Part shown: positions 1 through 7,492 of the stretch, piece by piece
Layout: each line of letters starts with the position of its first letter
Numbering within the stretch: position 1 is the first letter of the stretch
Assembly (NCBI RefSeq): GCF_022402485.1
Contig: NZ_JAKRSA010000020.1
Location: 124,001 to 188,000, forward strand
Length of the DNA: 64,000 nucleotides
Origin: Phenylobacterium sp.
GTDB taxonomy: Bacteria > Pseudomonadota > Alphaproteobacteria > Caulobacterales > Caulobacteraceae
Direction of reading: 5' to 3'
Notes under the pieces: generated by a model
Databases searched by the model: none
What the model was told of the DNA's origin: nothing
What the model saw: only the letters and a program-made list of their open reading frames with translations
Program-made: the position numbers and the translations under genes

Positions 1-1
1 G

Positions 2-280
2 GTGGAGAACGTTCTCTATGATCACCCGGCGATCATGGACGCCGCCATCGTCGGCGTGCCCCATCGTACCCTGGGCGAAGAGCCAGCCGCCGTCGTCACC
101 CTGAAGCCCGGGGCCGAGGCCACCGAACAGGAGCTTCGGGCCCATGTGGCCCAGCACCTGGCGGCCTTCAAGGTGCCGATCGCGGTCAAGTTCTGGCACG
201 AGACCCTGCCGCGGAACGCCAATGGCAAGATCCTGAAGAACGAGCTCAAGAAGCTGTTCGAGGACAAGGCCGACGCCTGA
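2..280 (+). CDS. Acyl-CoA synthetase (AMP-forming), C-terminal end only
   Basis: This is the last ~92 residues of a class I adenylate-forming enzyme; the gene begins left of the window. The visible part is the mobile C-terminal domain, including the conserved PRNANGKILK segment whose second lysine (in GKILK) is the usual catalytic lysine of the adenylation half-reaction. Family knowledge says such enzymes activate a carboxylic acid as acyl-AMP and transfer it to CoA. Nothing here shows which acid is used. The stop is followed after 3 nt by the tlyA start, so the two are probably co-transcribed. The GTG at position 2 is internal, not a start. Confidence 0.85.
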   Translation: MENVLYDHPAIMDAAIVGVPHRTLGEEPAAVVTLKPGAEATEQELRAHVAQHLAAFKVPIAVKFWHETLPRNANGKILKNELKKLFEDKADA

Positions 281-283
281 GGC

Positions 284-1021
284 ATGGCCAAGAGACGCGC
301 CGACCTGCTGCTGGTCGAGCGCGGCCTGTTCGACAGCCGCGCCAAGGCCCGGGCCGCCATAGAGGCGGGTCGGGTCCTGGCCGGCGGTCATACGGTCGGC
401 CGACCCGCCGACCTCCTGGACGAGGACGCCGATATTCAGGCGGAGGCGGCCAATCCATGGGTGGGCCGGGCGGCTTTGAAGCTCGCCCATGCCCTGGAGA
501 TCTGGCCGATCCGGGTGGCGGGGCGAAAGGTCCTGGACGTGGGGGCCTCCACCGGCGGATTCACCGAGGTGTGTCTCAGCCAGGGCGCGGCCAGGGTCTG
601 TGCGGTGGATGTGGGCCGGGGCCAGTTGCATCCGAAGATCGCCGCCGATCCCCGGATCCACAGCCTGGAAGCCACTGACGCCCGGGATCTCGACCTGGAG
701 AAGGTGGGCTTTGCCCCTGAGCTGATCGTCTGTGATGTGAGCTTCATTGGCCTGGCCAAGGCCTTGCCAAGGGCCTTGGGGCTGGCTGCGCCGGGGGCGG
801 ATCTGCTGGTCCTGGTCAAACCGCAGTTCGAGGTCGGCCCCGCTGCGGTGGGCAAGGGCGGCGTGGTCAAGGATCCGGTCGCCAGGTCCCGCGCCCTAGA
901 GGACGCCTTGGTGTTCCTGAACCAGAGCGGCTGGACCGTGAACGAAACTGGTCAAAGCCCGATCACGGGCAGTGACGGCAATCTGGAGTTTCTCGTCTGG
1001 GCGACCAAGGCGGTGGGGTAA
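284..1021 (+). CDS. tlyA: TlyA family rRNA (cytidine-2'-O)-methyltransferase
   Basis: This 245-residue protein is an S4 RNA-binding domain (about residues 4-65) fused to an FtsJ-like Rossmann methyltransferase. The SAM-binding motif VLDVGASTGGFTE is at 83-95, followed by DVSFIGL and VLVKPQFE. Lys66 (GRAALKL), the Asp of CDVSF and the Lys of VKPQFE fit the K-D-K-E set of 2'-O-methyltransferases. Family members methylate 16S and/or 23S rRNA cytidines; the older name hemolysin reflects secondary phenotypes. The length is typical. It starts 3 nt after the acyl-CoA synthetase stop and ends in front of a hairpin shared with the convergent gene. Confidence 0.93.
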   Translation: MAKRRADLLLVERGLFDSRAKARAAIEAGRVLAGGHTVGRPADLLDEDADIQAEAANPWVGRAALKLAHALEIWPIRVAGRKVLDVGASTGGFTEVCLSQGAARVCAVDVGRGQLHPKIAADPRIHSLEATDARDLDLEKVGFAPELIVCDVSFIGLAKALPRALGLAAPGADLLVLVKPQFEVGPAAVGKGGVVKDPVARSRALEDALVFLNQSGWTVNETGQSPITGSDGNLEFLVWATKAVG

Positions 1022-1024
1022 CGC

Positions 1025-1054
1025 AAAAGGCCGCCCACCCGAAAGTGGACGGCC
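1025..1054 (-). terminator. Intrinsic terminator between convergent genes
   Basis: A stem of GGCCGCCCAC (1029-1038) against GTGGACGGCC (1045-1054), with one G-U type mismatch and a 6-nt loop, is flanked at 1025-1028 by AAAA. Read on the minus strand the hairpin is followed by TTTT, 26 nt after the glycine-zipper gene stop. The stem may also stop readthrough from tlyA, but there is no T-run in that direction. Confidence 0.75.
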
Positions 1055-1079
1055 CCTATGCTAGGTGCGCGGTGAAGGG

Positions 1080-1754
1080 TCAGTCGACGACCTGATAGCG
1101 TCCCGAACGGTCACGGCAGACCCGCACAAAGCGCTTTTGGGTCGAGCCATCAGGCATATAGATCGGGCTCTCGGCGATGCTGCAGCCGTCGGCACCGGGG
1201 CGCTGGGCCACGGAATAGGCGCGGCCGTAGCGGTCATGGGCCTGGCCGAAGGATCCCGACGCCCCGTAGCCATAGCTGTTGTGGTCATAGGACGAGCCGT
1301 AATAGCCCGGCGCGGCCCCGCCCCGATGACGACCGCCCCGGGGGGCGCTGTAGCCCTGGCCATAGCGGTTCTGATCATAATAGCCGCTGTTGTATCCGGT
1401 CTGCGGCGTGTGGGTGTCGAAGCCCGACACGCAGGCTGCCCCACGGTTGCCGATCGCCGCGCCAGCCGCAGCGCCCAGGGCTCCACCCAGAAGGGCACCT
1501 TCGGTACGAACGCCGCCCGCTGCGGTGTTGGAGCCGATCACCGCGCCGATCGCGCCGCCGATCAGGGCGCCGGCCGTGCTGCGATTGGTCTGGTCGCGGC
1601 GGCAGGGGTCATAATAGGTCTGGCCCTGGGTCTGGCCGTAATAGCCATAGGACTGGGCCGAGGCCAGGGTCGGGACCATGGCGGCAGCGGCGAGAGTGGC
1701 GACGCCCGCAACCGCGGCGACGGCGCCCTTGGCAATGGTGGAACGGGTGGACAT
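1080..1754 (-). CDS. Glycine-zipper outer-surface protein, Tyr/Gly-rich
   Basis: This 224-residue exported protein starts with a signal peptide (MSTRSTIAKGAVAAVAGVA, cleavage expected near ASAQS). A Tyr/Gln/Gly-rich linker follows, then a glycine-zipper block (ALIGGAIGAVIGSN and ALLGGALGAAAGAAIGNRG), a Gly/Tyr/Arg/Ser-rich low-complexity stretch, and a C-terminal domain with two cysteines. Glycine-zipper proteins of this sort are usually outer-membrane or periplasmic, with no assigned reaction. I chose the ATG at 1754 over an in-frame ATG at 1859 because AGGGAGAG lies 5-6 nt upstream and the signal peptide begins there. A promoter for it must lie in 1755-1915, which it shares with the divergent methyltransferase gene. 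Confidence 0.82.
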   Translation of the reverse strand: MSTRSTIAKGAVAAVAGVATLAAAAMVPTLASAQSYGYYGQTQGQTYYDPCRRDQTNRSTAGALIGGAIGAVIGSNTAAGGVRTEGALLGGALGAAAGAAIGNRGAACVSGFDTHTPQTGYNSGYYDQNRYGQGYSAPRGGRHRGGAAPGYYGSSYDHNSYGYGASGSFGQAHDRYGRAYSVAQRPGADGCSIAESPIYMPDGSTQKRFVRVCRDRSGRYQVVD

Positions 1755-1915
1755 CGAAGCTCTCCCTTGAGCGGAAACCCTGAACGAGACCAAGGCTCGT
1801 CCTTGTCGATCCTGAATATGACGGGGCTTTCCTGAACGGTCGTTGAGCGGGTTGTTCATCTTCGTTCATCTTCGCAGCATGGCCCCAAGCGTGGCGTCAG
1901 CGGCCAAAATGTGGA

Positions 1916-3223
1916 ATGGCCCTGTTCATGCGCAGTTCCAGACCTATCCGCCGCACCTCGACCCCGAAGCCCGCCGGCCCTGCGCCGGAATCCGAGGTGC
2001 TCATCACCGAGATGGGCGGGGAGGGCGACGGCATGGCGTCTGGCCCCATCTTTGCCAGTTTCACCTTGCCGGGTGAACGGGTGCGGGTGGCCGGAACCGG
2101 CGAGCGCCGCAGGACTCTGGAGATTCTTGAGGCCAGCGCAGAGCGGGTCGAACCGCCCTGTCCGCACTTTGGTCAGTGCGGGGGCTGCGCCCTGCAGCAC
2201 TGGGCCATGGAGCCCTATCTGACCTGGAAGCGTGATCGCTTGATCGGCACCCTGGCCCGCCAGCATATCGAAACCGAGGTACTGCCCATCGTGGCCTCGC
2301 CGCCCTTCAGCCGGCGCCGGGTGGCGCTGCACGCCCGTCAGGGCCGCAAGGGCGAGGCGCGACTGGGCTACAAGATCCGCAATTCCTGGGACCTCGTGGA
2401 CGTCACCGTCTGTACCATCGCCGATCCGAAGATCACCGCCGCCCTGCCGGCCATGCGCCGGCTGGCCGCACCCCTGTTTGAGCATCCCAAGTCCGCCCCG
2501 ACCCTGCATGTCACCCTGACCGACGACGGGATCGATATCGATATCACCGGGGTCGAGCGCAAAAGCGGCGGCCTGTCGGCCGACGCCCGCATGCGCCTGG
2601 CCGAACAGGCCGCTGCCGGTGGCTTTGCCCGGGTCTCCATGGACGGCGAGATTGCCTATATGGACCAGACCGCGCCAGGGGTGCGGTTGAGCGGCGTGCG
2701 GGTGAGCCTGCCGCCGGGGGGGTTCCTCCAGGCGGTTCCTGCTGCTGAGGCCGCGATGGTAACGTTCGTGACGGAGGCGGCCGCTGGGGCTGAACGGATT
2801 GCAGACCTGTTCTGCGGCGTGGGCACCTTTACCTTCGCCCTGGCTGGGATCGCGCCGGTCTATGCCGCCGATGGGGAGGCGCCAGCCATCGCCGCGCTCA
2901 ATGCCGCGGTCGCCAATGCGCCAGGCCTGAAAGGCGTCACCGCCGAGGTGCGAGACCTGACCCGACGGCCCTTGCTGGCTCAAGAGATGAAAAAGCTCGA
3001 TCTTGTGGTGTTCGACCCGCCCCGGGCCGGCGCGGCGGAACAGGCCGGCGAGATCGCCCGCTCCAAGGTCAGCCGCGTGATCGGGGTCTCGTGTGCCCCG
3101 GCCACCTTTGCCCGGGATGCCAGGACCCTGATCGATGCAGGCTTCCGGCTGGAGCGGGTGCTGCCCGTCGATCAGTTTCTGTGGTCACCGCATGTGGAAC
3201 TGGTGGGCGTCTTCTCCCGCTAG
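1916..3223 (+). CDS. RlmD/TrmA-type 23S rRNA (uracil-C5)-methyltransferase
   Basis: This 435-residue class I SAM methyltransferase belongs to the RumA/RlmD/TrmA family. An N-terminal TRAM-like region (about 25-75) is followed by an Fe-S cysteine set: Cys82, Cys88 and Cys91 in CPHFGQCGGC, with Cys166 the likely fourth ligand. The SAM motif DLFCGVGTFTF is at 297-307 and DPPRAG at 367-372. The nucleophile is Cys393 in GVSCAPATFARD. The enzyme should methylate C5 of a uridine in 23S rRNA; which uridine cannot be told from sequence. The start is uncertain: ATG 1916 and ATG 1928 are both possible and neither has a clear ribosome binding site. The stop directly abuts the convergent radical SAM gene. 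Confidence 0.9.
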   Translation: MALFMRSSRPIRRTSTPKPAGPAPESEVLITEMGGEGDGMASGPIFASFTLPGERVRVAGTGERRRTLEILEASAERVEPPCPHFGQCGGCALQHWAMEPYLTWKRDRLIGTLARQHIETEVLPIVASPPFSRRRVALHARQGRKGEARLGYKIRNSWDLVDVTVCTIADPKITAALPAMRRLAAPLFEHPKSAPTLHVTLTDDGIDIDITGVERKSGGLSADARMRLAEQAAAGGFARVSMDGEIAYMDQTAPGVRLSGVRVSLPPGGFLQAVPAAEAAMVTFVTEAAAGAERIADLFCGVGTFTFALAGIAPVYAADGEAPAIAALNAAVANAPGLKGVTAEVRDLTRRPLLAQEMKKLDLVVFDPPRAGAAEQAGEIARSKVSRVIGVSCAPATFARDARTLIDAGFRLERVLPVDQFLWSPHVELVGVFSR

Positions 3224-4300
3224 CTAGCCAAACAGATCGGTCTGATCCCCTGGCCTGGGCGGAACCTTGAAGGCTGAGAGGTCGAGGTCGGGCAGGGGGT
3301 GGTCGAGGCCGTAACGCCGCCGTGCGGCCCGGAACCTCTGCGCCAACATCTGGGCCACCGGCCCCTGGCCCTTCATGCGGGCACCGAAGGTGGCGTCATA
3401 GGCCTTGCCGCCGCGCATCTGACGGACCAGGGACATGACCCGGGCGGCACGATCGGGATGATCGGTGGCCAGCCACTCCTCGAACAGGTCCTTGATCTCC
3501 AGGGGCAGGCGCAGGGTGACATAGCCCGCACCGACCGCACCGGCCTTGGCACTTTGCTCCAGCACCGCCTCCATTTCATGGTCGTTGAGGCTGGGGATCG
3601 CCGGGGCAAACATGACCACCACGGGCACGCCGGCCTGGGCGAGGCCTTTTACCGCCCCAAGCCGTCGCTCAGGCGTGGCGGCGCGGGGCTCCATGCTGCG
3701 GGCCAGTCTGCGGTCTAGGGTGGTGATGGAGATCGCCACCCGCGTCAGGCCCCGGGACGCCATCTCGGCCAGAATATCGGCGTCCCGCAGGATCAGGGCC
3801 GACTTGGTGATGATGGTGAAGGGATGGCCAAACCGCTGCAGGACCGCCAGCACCTGGCGGGTCACCTGATGTTGGCGTTCGATGGGCTGATAGGGGTCGG
3901 TGTCCCCGCCGATATGGATGACCTTGGGCGTGTAGTGCGCTGCCGACAGTTCTTTTTCGAGCAGGGCCGCCGCGTCCGGCTTGAAGAACAGCCGGCTCTC
4001 GAAATCCAGCCCCGGCGACAGGCCCAGAAAGGCGTGGGCAGGGCGGGCATAGCAGTAGATGCAGCCATGCTCGCAGCCCCGATAGGGATTGATCGAGCGG
4101 TCGAAACCGACATCGGGGCTGGTGTTGCGGGCGATGATGGTCTTGGCCTTGTCCGGCAGGACCTGGGTCCGAAGCGGGGGCGGAACATCGTCGTCCAGGG
4201 TCCAGCCGTCGTCGAAGGGCTCCAGTTTGCGCGCCACGAAACGGCTTGTGGAATTGCTTCGCGCGCCACGGCCGCGGGGCTGGTGGGAGGGGGAGGGCAC
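3224..4300 (-). CDS. Radical SAM protein, SPL-like (PA0069 family)
   Basis: This 358-residue protein carries the radical SAM cluster motif Cys76-Cys80-Cys83 in NPYRGCEHGCIYCYARP, followed by HIGGDTDPYQP and ITKSALILRD. These are hallmarks of the PA0069/SplB-like family of radical SAM proteins. The reaction in this subfamily is not established, and I would not call it a DNA photoproduct lyase. The start is a GTG at 4300; the first ~25 residues are Arg/Ser-rich and poorly constrained, so a later start is possible. It abuts the methyltransferase gene tail to tail with no spacer, leaving no room for a separate terminator. Confidence 0.88.
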   Translation of the reverse strand: MPSPSHQPRGRGARSNSTSRFVARKLEPFDDGWTLDDDVPPPLRTQVLPDKAKTIIARNTSPDVGFDRSINPYRGCEHGCIYCYARPAHAFLGLSPGLDFESRLFFKPDAAALLEKELSAAHYTPKVIHIGGDTDPYQPIERQHQVTRQVLAVLQRFGHPFTIITKSALILRDADILAEMASRGLTRVAISITTLDRRLARSMEPRAATPERRLGAVKGLAQAGVPVVVMFAPAIPSLNDHEMEAVLEQSAKAGAVGAGYVTLRLPLEIKDLFEEWLATDHPDRAARVMSLVRQMRGGKAYDATFGARMKGQGPVAQMLAQRFRAARRRYGLDHPLPDLDLSAFKVPPRPGDQTDLFG

Positions 4301-4378
4301 GAGCCAAGACTACAGCCCCGAGGGGAACATAACAAGAACAGACTTGACCCGGTCCTCGAAGCATCCCCTTTGGCGCGG

Positions 4379-4837
4379 ATGATCACCGTTATCGTGCCCT
4401 CCCGTGCTTCCGCCGAGCCCCTGGCGGGTCTGCTTGCCGCCCTGGTGCCAGCCGCCGTCGATGGGCTAGTGCGCGAGGTGATTGTGGCTGACGGGGACGC
4501 CGATCCGGCTACCGCTGCGCTTTGTGAGGATGCCGGTGCCACCCTGTTGCGGGGCTCGATTGCCGCGGCCGCGGCCGTGGCCAAGGGCAACTGGCTGCTG
4601 ATCCTGTCGCCGGACATGCAGTTTCCCAGCCGTTGGATCGAGGTCGTCGCCGACCACAGCGCCCGGGCGACCAAGCCAGCCCTGTTGCTGCCGCCCTTGA
4701 AGACCGGGTGGTTCGCCGGGCGTCGTCAGACCGCCAGCGCAGGTCTGCTGGTCCGGACGCGGGACTTTGGTGGAACCCAAGGGGACATGAAGGTCCTTCG
4801 CGCCCAGTTTGGCAGGGGTGCTGTCCGCCTGGGCTAA
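4379..4837 (+). CDS. Short family 2 glycosyltransferase-like protein
   Basis: A 152-residue protein begins MITVIVPSRASAEPL, with the beta-strand/loop pattern of GT-A nucleotide-sugar binding (ITVIVPS, then EVIVADGDAD and WLLILSPDMQF). It is about half the usual length of a family 2 transferase and ends soon after the region expected to hold the metal-binding acidic residues. It may be a minimal member or a degenerate one. The ATG at 4379 is chosen because homology-like sequence begins there; the reading frame is open well upstream but reads antisense to the radical SAM gene. It converges on the lytic transglycosylase gene with a 12-nt gap. Confidence 0.7.
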   Translation: MITVIVPSRASAEPLAGLLAALVPAAVDGLVREVIVADGDADPATAALCEDAGATLLRGSIAAAAAVAKGNWLLILSPDMQFPSRWIEVVADHSARATKPALLLPPLKTGWFAGRRQTASAGLLVRTRDFGGTQGDMKVLRAQFGRGAVRLG

Positions 4838-4849
4838 AGCTGTTTGCCT

Positions 4850-6463
4850 CTAGAGCGCTCTGGCCCCGTCGAAATCCAGGCGCGCGTCGATGATCCGTGA
4901 TCCGCGCGCTGCGGCATCCAGTGTGGCAGTGGTCTTGCCGAAATGGTCTCGATAGGCCCAGTAGGCGGCGACGACTTTTTCCACATAGTTGCGGGTTTCT
5001 ACCGAGGGCAGGCACTCGATGACCAGCAGGCTATCGGCCTGCTCGCCCACCATGGCGACGGTTCTTTGCAGCGTGCCGGGCCCACCGTTGTAGGCCGCCA
5101 CCACCTGTAGGAGGTCGTAGCCGACGCCGCGTTCCATCAGCCAGGTCAGATAGTCCTGGCCGACCCGCAGGTTGAACGCGGGGTCGAACAGGGGGCTCAT
5201 GTCCTGGCGCAGCTTGTCATCGCCCGCCGCCCGAGCAGCCGCCTCGGGCATCAGCTGCATCAAGCCGACCGCGCCGGCCGGGGACACGGCTGCCGGGTCA
5301 AACCGGCTTTCCTGGTGGACAATCGCGTAGACCAGGGCCCGATCGATCGTGAAGCCCCACTTGGGCTCAAGGGCTGGGGTCGGATAGGCAAAAGCGCCGC
5401 GCAGGCGTCCCCCAGCGGTATCGGCCTCTGAGGTAATTGGGGCGTTGAGCGCCAGGGCCAGGGTCGTCCAGCGGCTACGCTCGGCCTCTGATTTGGCCAG
5501 CATCAGGCCGGCCCGCAGTTCGAGCCCGGCCTCAAGGACAAGGCCCAGCTGGGACAGGGCGACGGCGCGACGGGCGCGGGGATCGGTCTTGGCGAACCGC
5601 AGCAGGTCAATGCTGTCGCCCCCCCGGCTTGCGGCACGGAAGACCTGGGCCTCGGGATAGGCCTGGGACAGCCGGCGGGGGGCCTCTCCTGTCAGGGCCA
5701 GACGGCGCTCGGCGATCTTGCCATAGAAGGTTTCAGGGTGGCGGGCGGCCACCCGAAGGTGGGCGGCGGCGCGGTCGGCGTCCTCGTCCCGCCCTGCAGC
5801 CCGTGCGGCCCAGAAGCCAGCACCGGCCTGCAGCCATTCGCCTTCTTCCGGATCGCGGGCGACGGCGCTGAAGAAGCCCTCAGCCTCTTCATAACGTCCA
5901 AGGCGATAGGCGGCCATGCCGGCGATCCAGCGTTCGCCGGTGTCCTTGGCCAGGTCAAAGCCCCGGGTGACATCGCCGCCGTAGAAGGCCTGCCGGGCGG
6001 CGCGGCCCTTGTCGGCGTTCACCCGGCCGCCGACGCGCTGGGCAGCGCTCTCCACGCGGCCCCAGCTGAGGCCGGTGACCAGAGGCGTGCGGGGGGCGGG
6101 CGCTCCGGCGGGACGACGCCGTAGCGCGAGGGCATGGACCCGCTCTGCGCCCGGCAGATCAGCATGGGTCGCCAGCCAGGCGCTTAGTTCCTGGAATGAG
6201 GCGATGTGGGCCGTGGGATGCATCAACTGACGCAGGGCGATATGACCGGCTAGGCTGCGGTCCTTGAGCTCCACAAGGTGCATCTGGGCGTCGATGAAAT
6301 CACCCCGGTCGACGGCGGCGAAGGCGGCGCGGTAGCGGGCGATGTCCCAGGGATCAAGGACCTGGGGTGCCGCCCAGGCGCGGGTCGCCGCGCCAGCGGT
6401 CAGGGCCGCGCTCAAGGCCCCGAGGGTGAGGCCAAACATCTGCCGTCGCGTCGATGTCGTCAT
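4850..6463 (-). CDS. Soluble lytic murein transglycosylase (Slt-type), Tat-like signal
   Basis: The 537-residue protein has a twin-arginine-like signal (TSTRRQMFGLTLGALSAAL), a long helical repeat region that forms the Slt70-type superhelical U domain, and a C-terminal SLT domain. The catalytic glutamate is in IVHQESRFDPAAVSPAGA (about residue 385), followed by GLMQLMP and AAYNGGPG. These enzymes cleave the MurNAc-GlcNAc bond of peptidoglycan with 1,6-anhydro ring formation in the periplasm. The start at 6463 is supported by GGAAGG 4 nt upstream; the in-frame GTG at 6475 lacks such a site. The gene lies 69 nt downstream of the uracil-DNA glycosylase gene on the same strand. Confidence 0.9.
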   Translation of the reverse strand: MTTSTRRQMFGLTLGALSAALTAGAATRAWAAPQVLDPWDIARYRAAFAAVDRGDFIDAQMHLVELKDRSLAGHIALRQLMHPTAHIASFQELSAWLATHADLPGAERVHALALRRRPAGAPAPRTPLVTGLSWGRVESAAQRVGGRVNADKGRAARQAFYGGDVTRGFDLAKDTGERWIAGMAAYRLGRYEEAEGFFSAVARDPEEGEWLQAGAGFWAARAAGRDEDADRAAAHLRVAARHPETFYGKIAERRLALTGEAPRRLSQAYPEAQVFRAASRGGDSIDLLRFAKTDPRARRAVALSQLGLVLEAGLELRAGLMLAKSEAERSRWTTLALALNAPITSEADTAGGRLRGAFAYPTPALEPKWGFTIDRALVYAIVHQESRFDPAAVSPAGAVGLMQLMPEAAARAAGDDKLRQDMSPLFDPAFNLRVGQDYLTWLMERGVGYDLLQVVAAYNGGPGTLQRTVAMVGEQADSLLVIECLPSVETRNYVEKVVAAYWAYRDHFGKTTATLDAAARGSRIIDARLDFDGARAL

Positions 6464-6532
6464 GCGACCTTCCACGTCCGCCGACAGGTCGCAGCGGTTT
6501 CGTGGCCCTTTTCTCGAAGCTCGGGCGAAGGT

Positions 6533-7351
6533 CTAGTGGGGACGGTCGGGGCGATCAAGCCTCTGCACCAGAGACACGAGATCGCTCCACGCTTTCTTCT
6601 TGGCTGCCGGCTGACGCAGCAGAAAGGCGGGATGCAGAGTCGGCATAGCAGGCAGTTCCATGCCTTTGTCCTCTGAGCGCCACTCAAACCATCGCCCGTG
6701 CATGGCCAGGATTCCCTCATCCCGCTGCAGCATCGCCTTGGCCGCAGCCCCGCCCACCAGCAGCAGCATCTTCGGTTGGACCAGGGCGATGGCCCGGGCC
6801 ACGAAGGGGGCACAGACGGCCTGTTCGGCCGGGGTGGGGGTACGGTTGCCCGGGGGGCGCCAGAAGACGGTGTTGGTGATGAAGACCCGGTCGGTGAGCC
6901 CGGCGGCGGCGAGCATCCTGTCCAGCAACTGACCGGCCCGGCCCACAAAGGGTTCGCCCCGGGCGTCCTCATCGGCACCGGGCGCCTCGCCAATGATCAT
7001 GACGGGGGCGTTGGCCGGCCCCCGAGCGAACACCGCCCGGGTGGCTGCGCCGTCAAAGCGCAGGGAACATCCCTCAAATCCGGCGATGGCGGCGGCCAAG
7101 GCCGTCAGATCCTGAGCTTGCTCTGCCAGCGCCTTGGCCGTGGCCAAAGCACCGAAATCTGCCGAAGGCGGACCGGGGATTGCGCGCAGGGGAGCCGCCA
7201 CGGCCTCGACCCGGCGCGGCGGCGGGCTCAACCCGGCAGCGATACGATCCGTGGCCTCATCCTGGTAAAGACAGTCCACACCGGCGTCGGCCCAGAAGGC
7301 CAACAGGCTGTGGACCAGGATTTCGCGGGCTGGCGGTGTGGTCTGGTCCAT
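6533..7351 (-). CDS. Uracil-DNA glycosylase, family 4-like
   Basis: This 272-residue protein shows the UDG superfamily motifs GEAPGADED (121-129) with GEPFVGRAGQLLDRML after it, TNTVFWRPPGN, and the second catalytic motif LHPAFLL (239-245). It should remove uracil from DNA at the start of base-excision repair. An ~90-residue N-terminal extension precedes the core. Only three cysteines are visible (27, 95, 180), and they do not make the CxxC-plus-two pattern that holds the 4Fe-4S cluster in classical family 4 enzymes. The start is the ATG at 7351, and 7352-7492 separates it from the divergent ETF-QO gene. Confidence 0.88.
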   Translation of the reverse strand: MDQTTPPAREILVHSLLAFWADAGVDCLYQDEATDRIAAGLSPPPRRVEAVAAPLRAIPGPPSADFGALATAKALAEQAQDLTALAAAIAGFEGCSLRFDGAATRAVFARGPANAPVMIIGEAPGADEDARGEPFVGRAGQLLDRMLAAAGLTDRVFITNTVFWRPPGNRTPTPAEQAVCAPFVARAIALVQPKMLLLVGGAAAKAMLQRDEGILAMHGRWFEWRSEDKGMELPAMPTLHPAFLLRQPAAKKKAWSDLVSLVQRLDRPDRPH

Positions 7352-7492
7352 ACTGGGGTGTCGAAATCCTTGGATTCGCGGGGTTTGTCCTTGACCGCGT
7401 GGGGCCGACCTTCCGATAAGACGGCCAAAGGATCAACGTTGTCGGCGTTGTCAGTCGCCCTGACCGTCGAAAAATGGAGTTCAGAGGGGATC

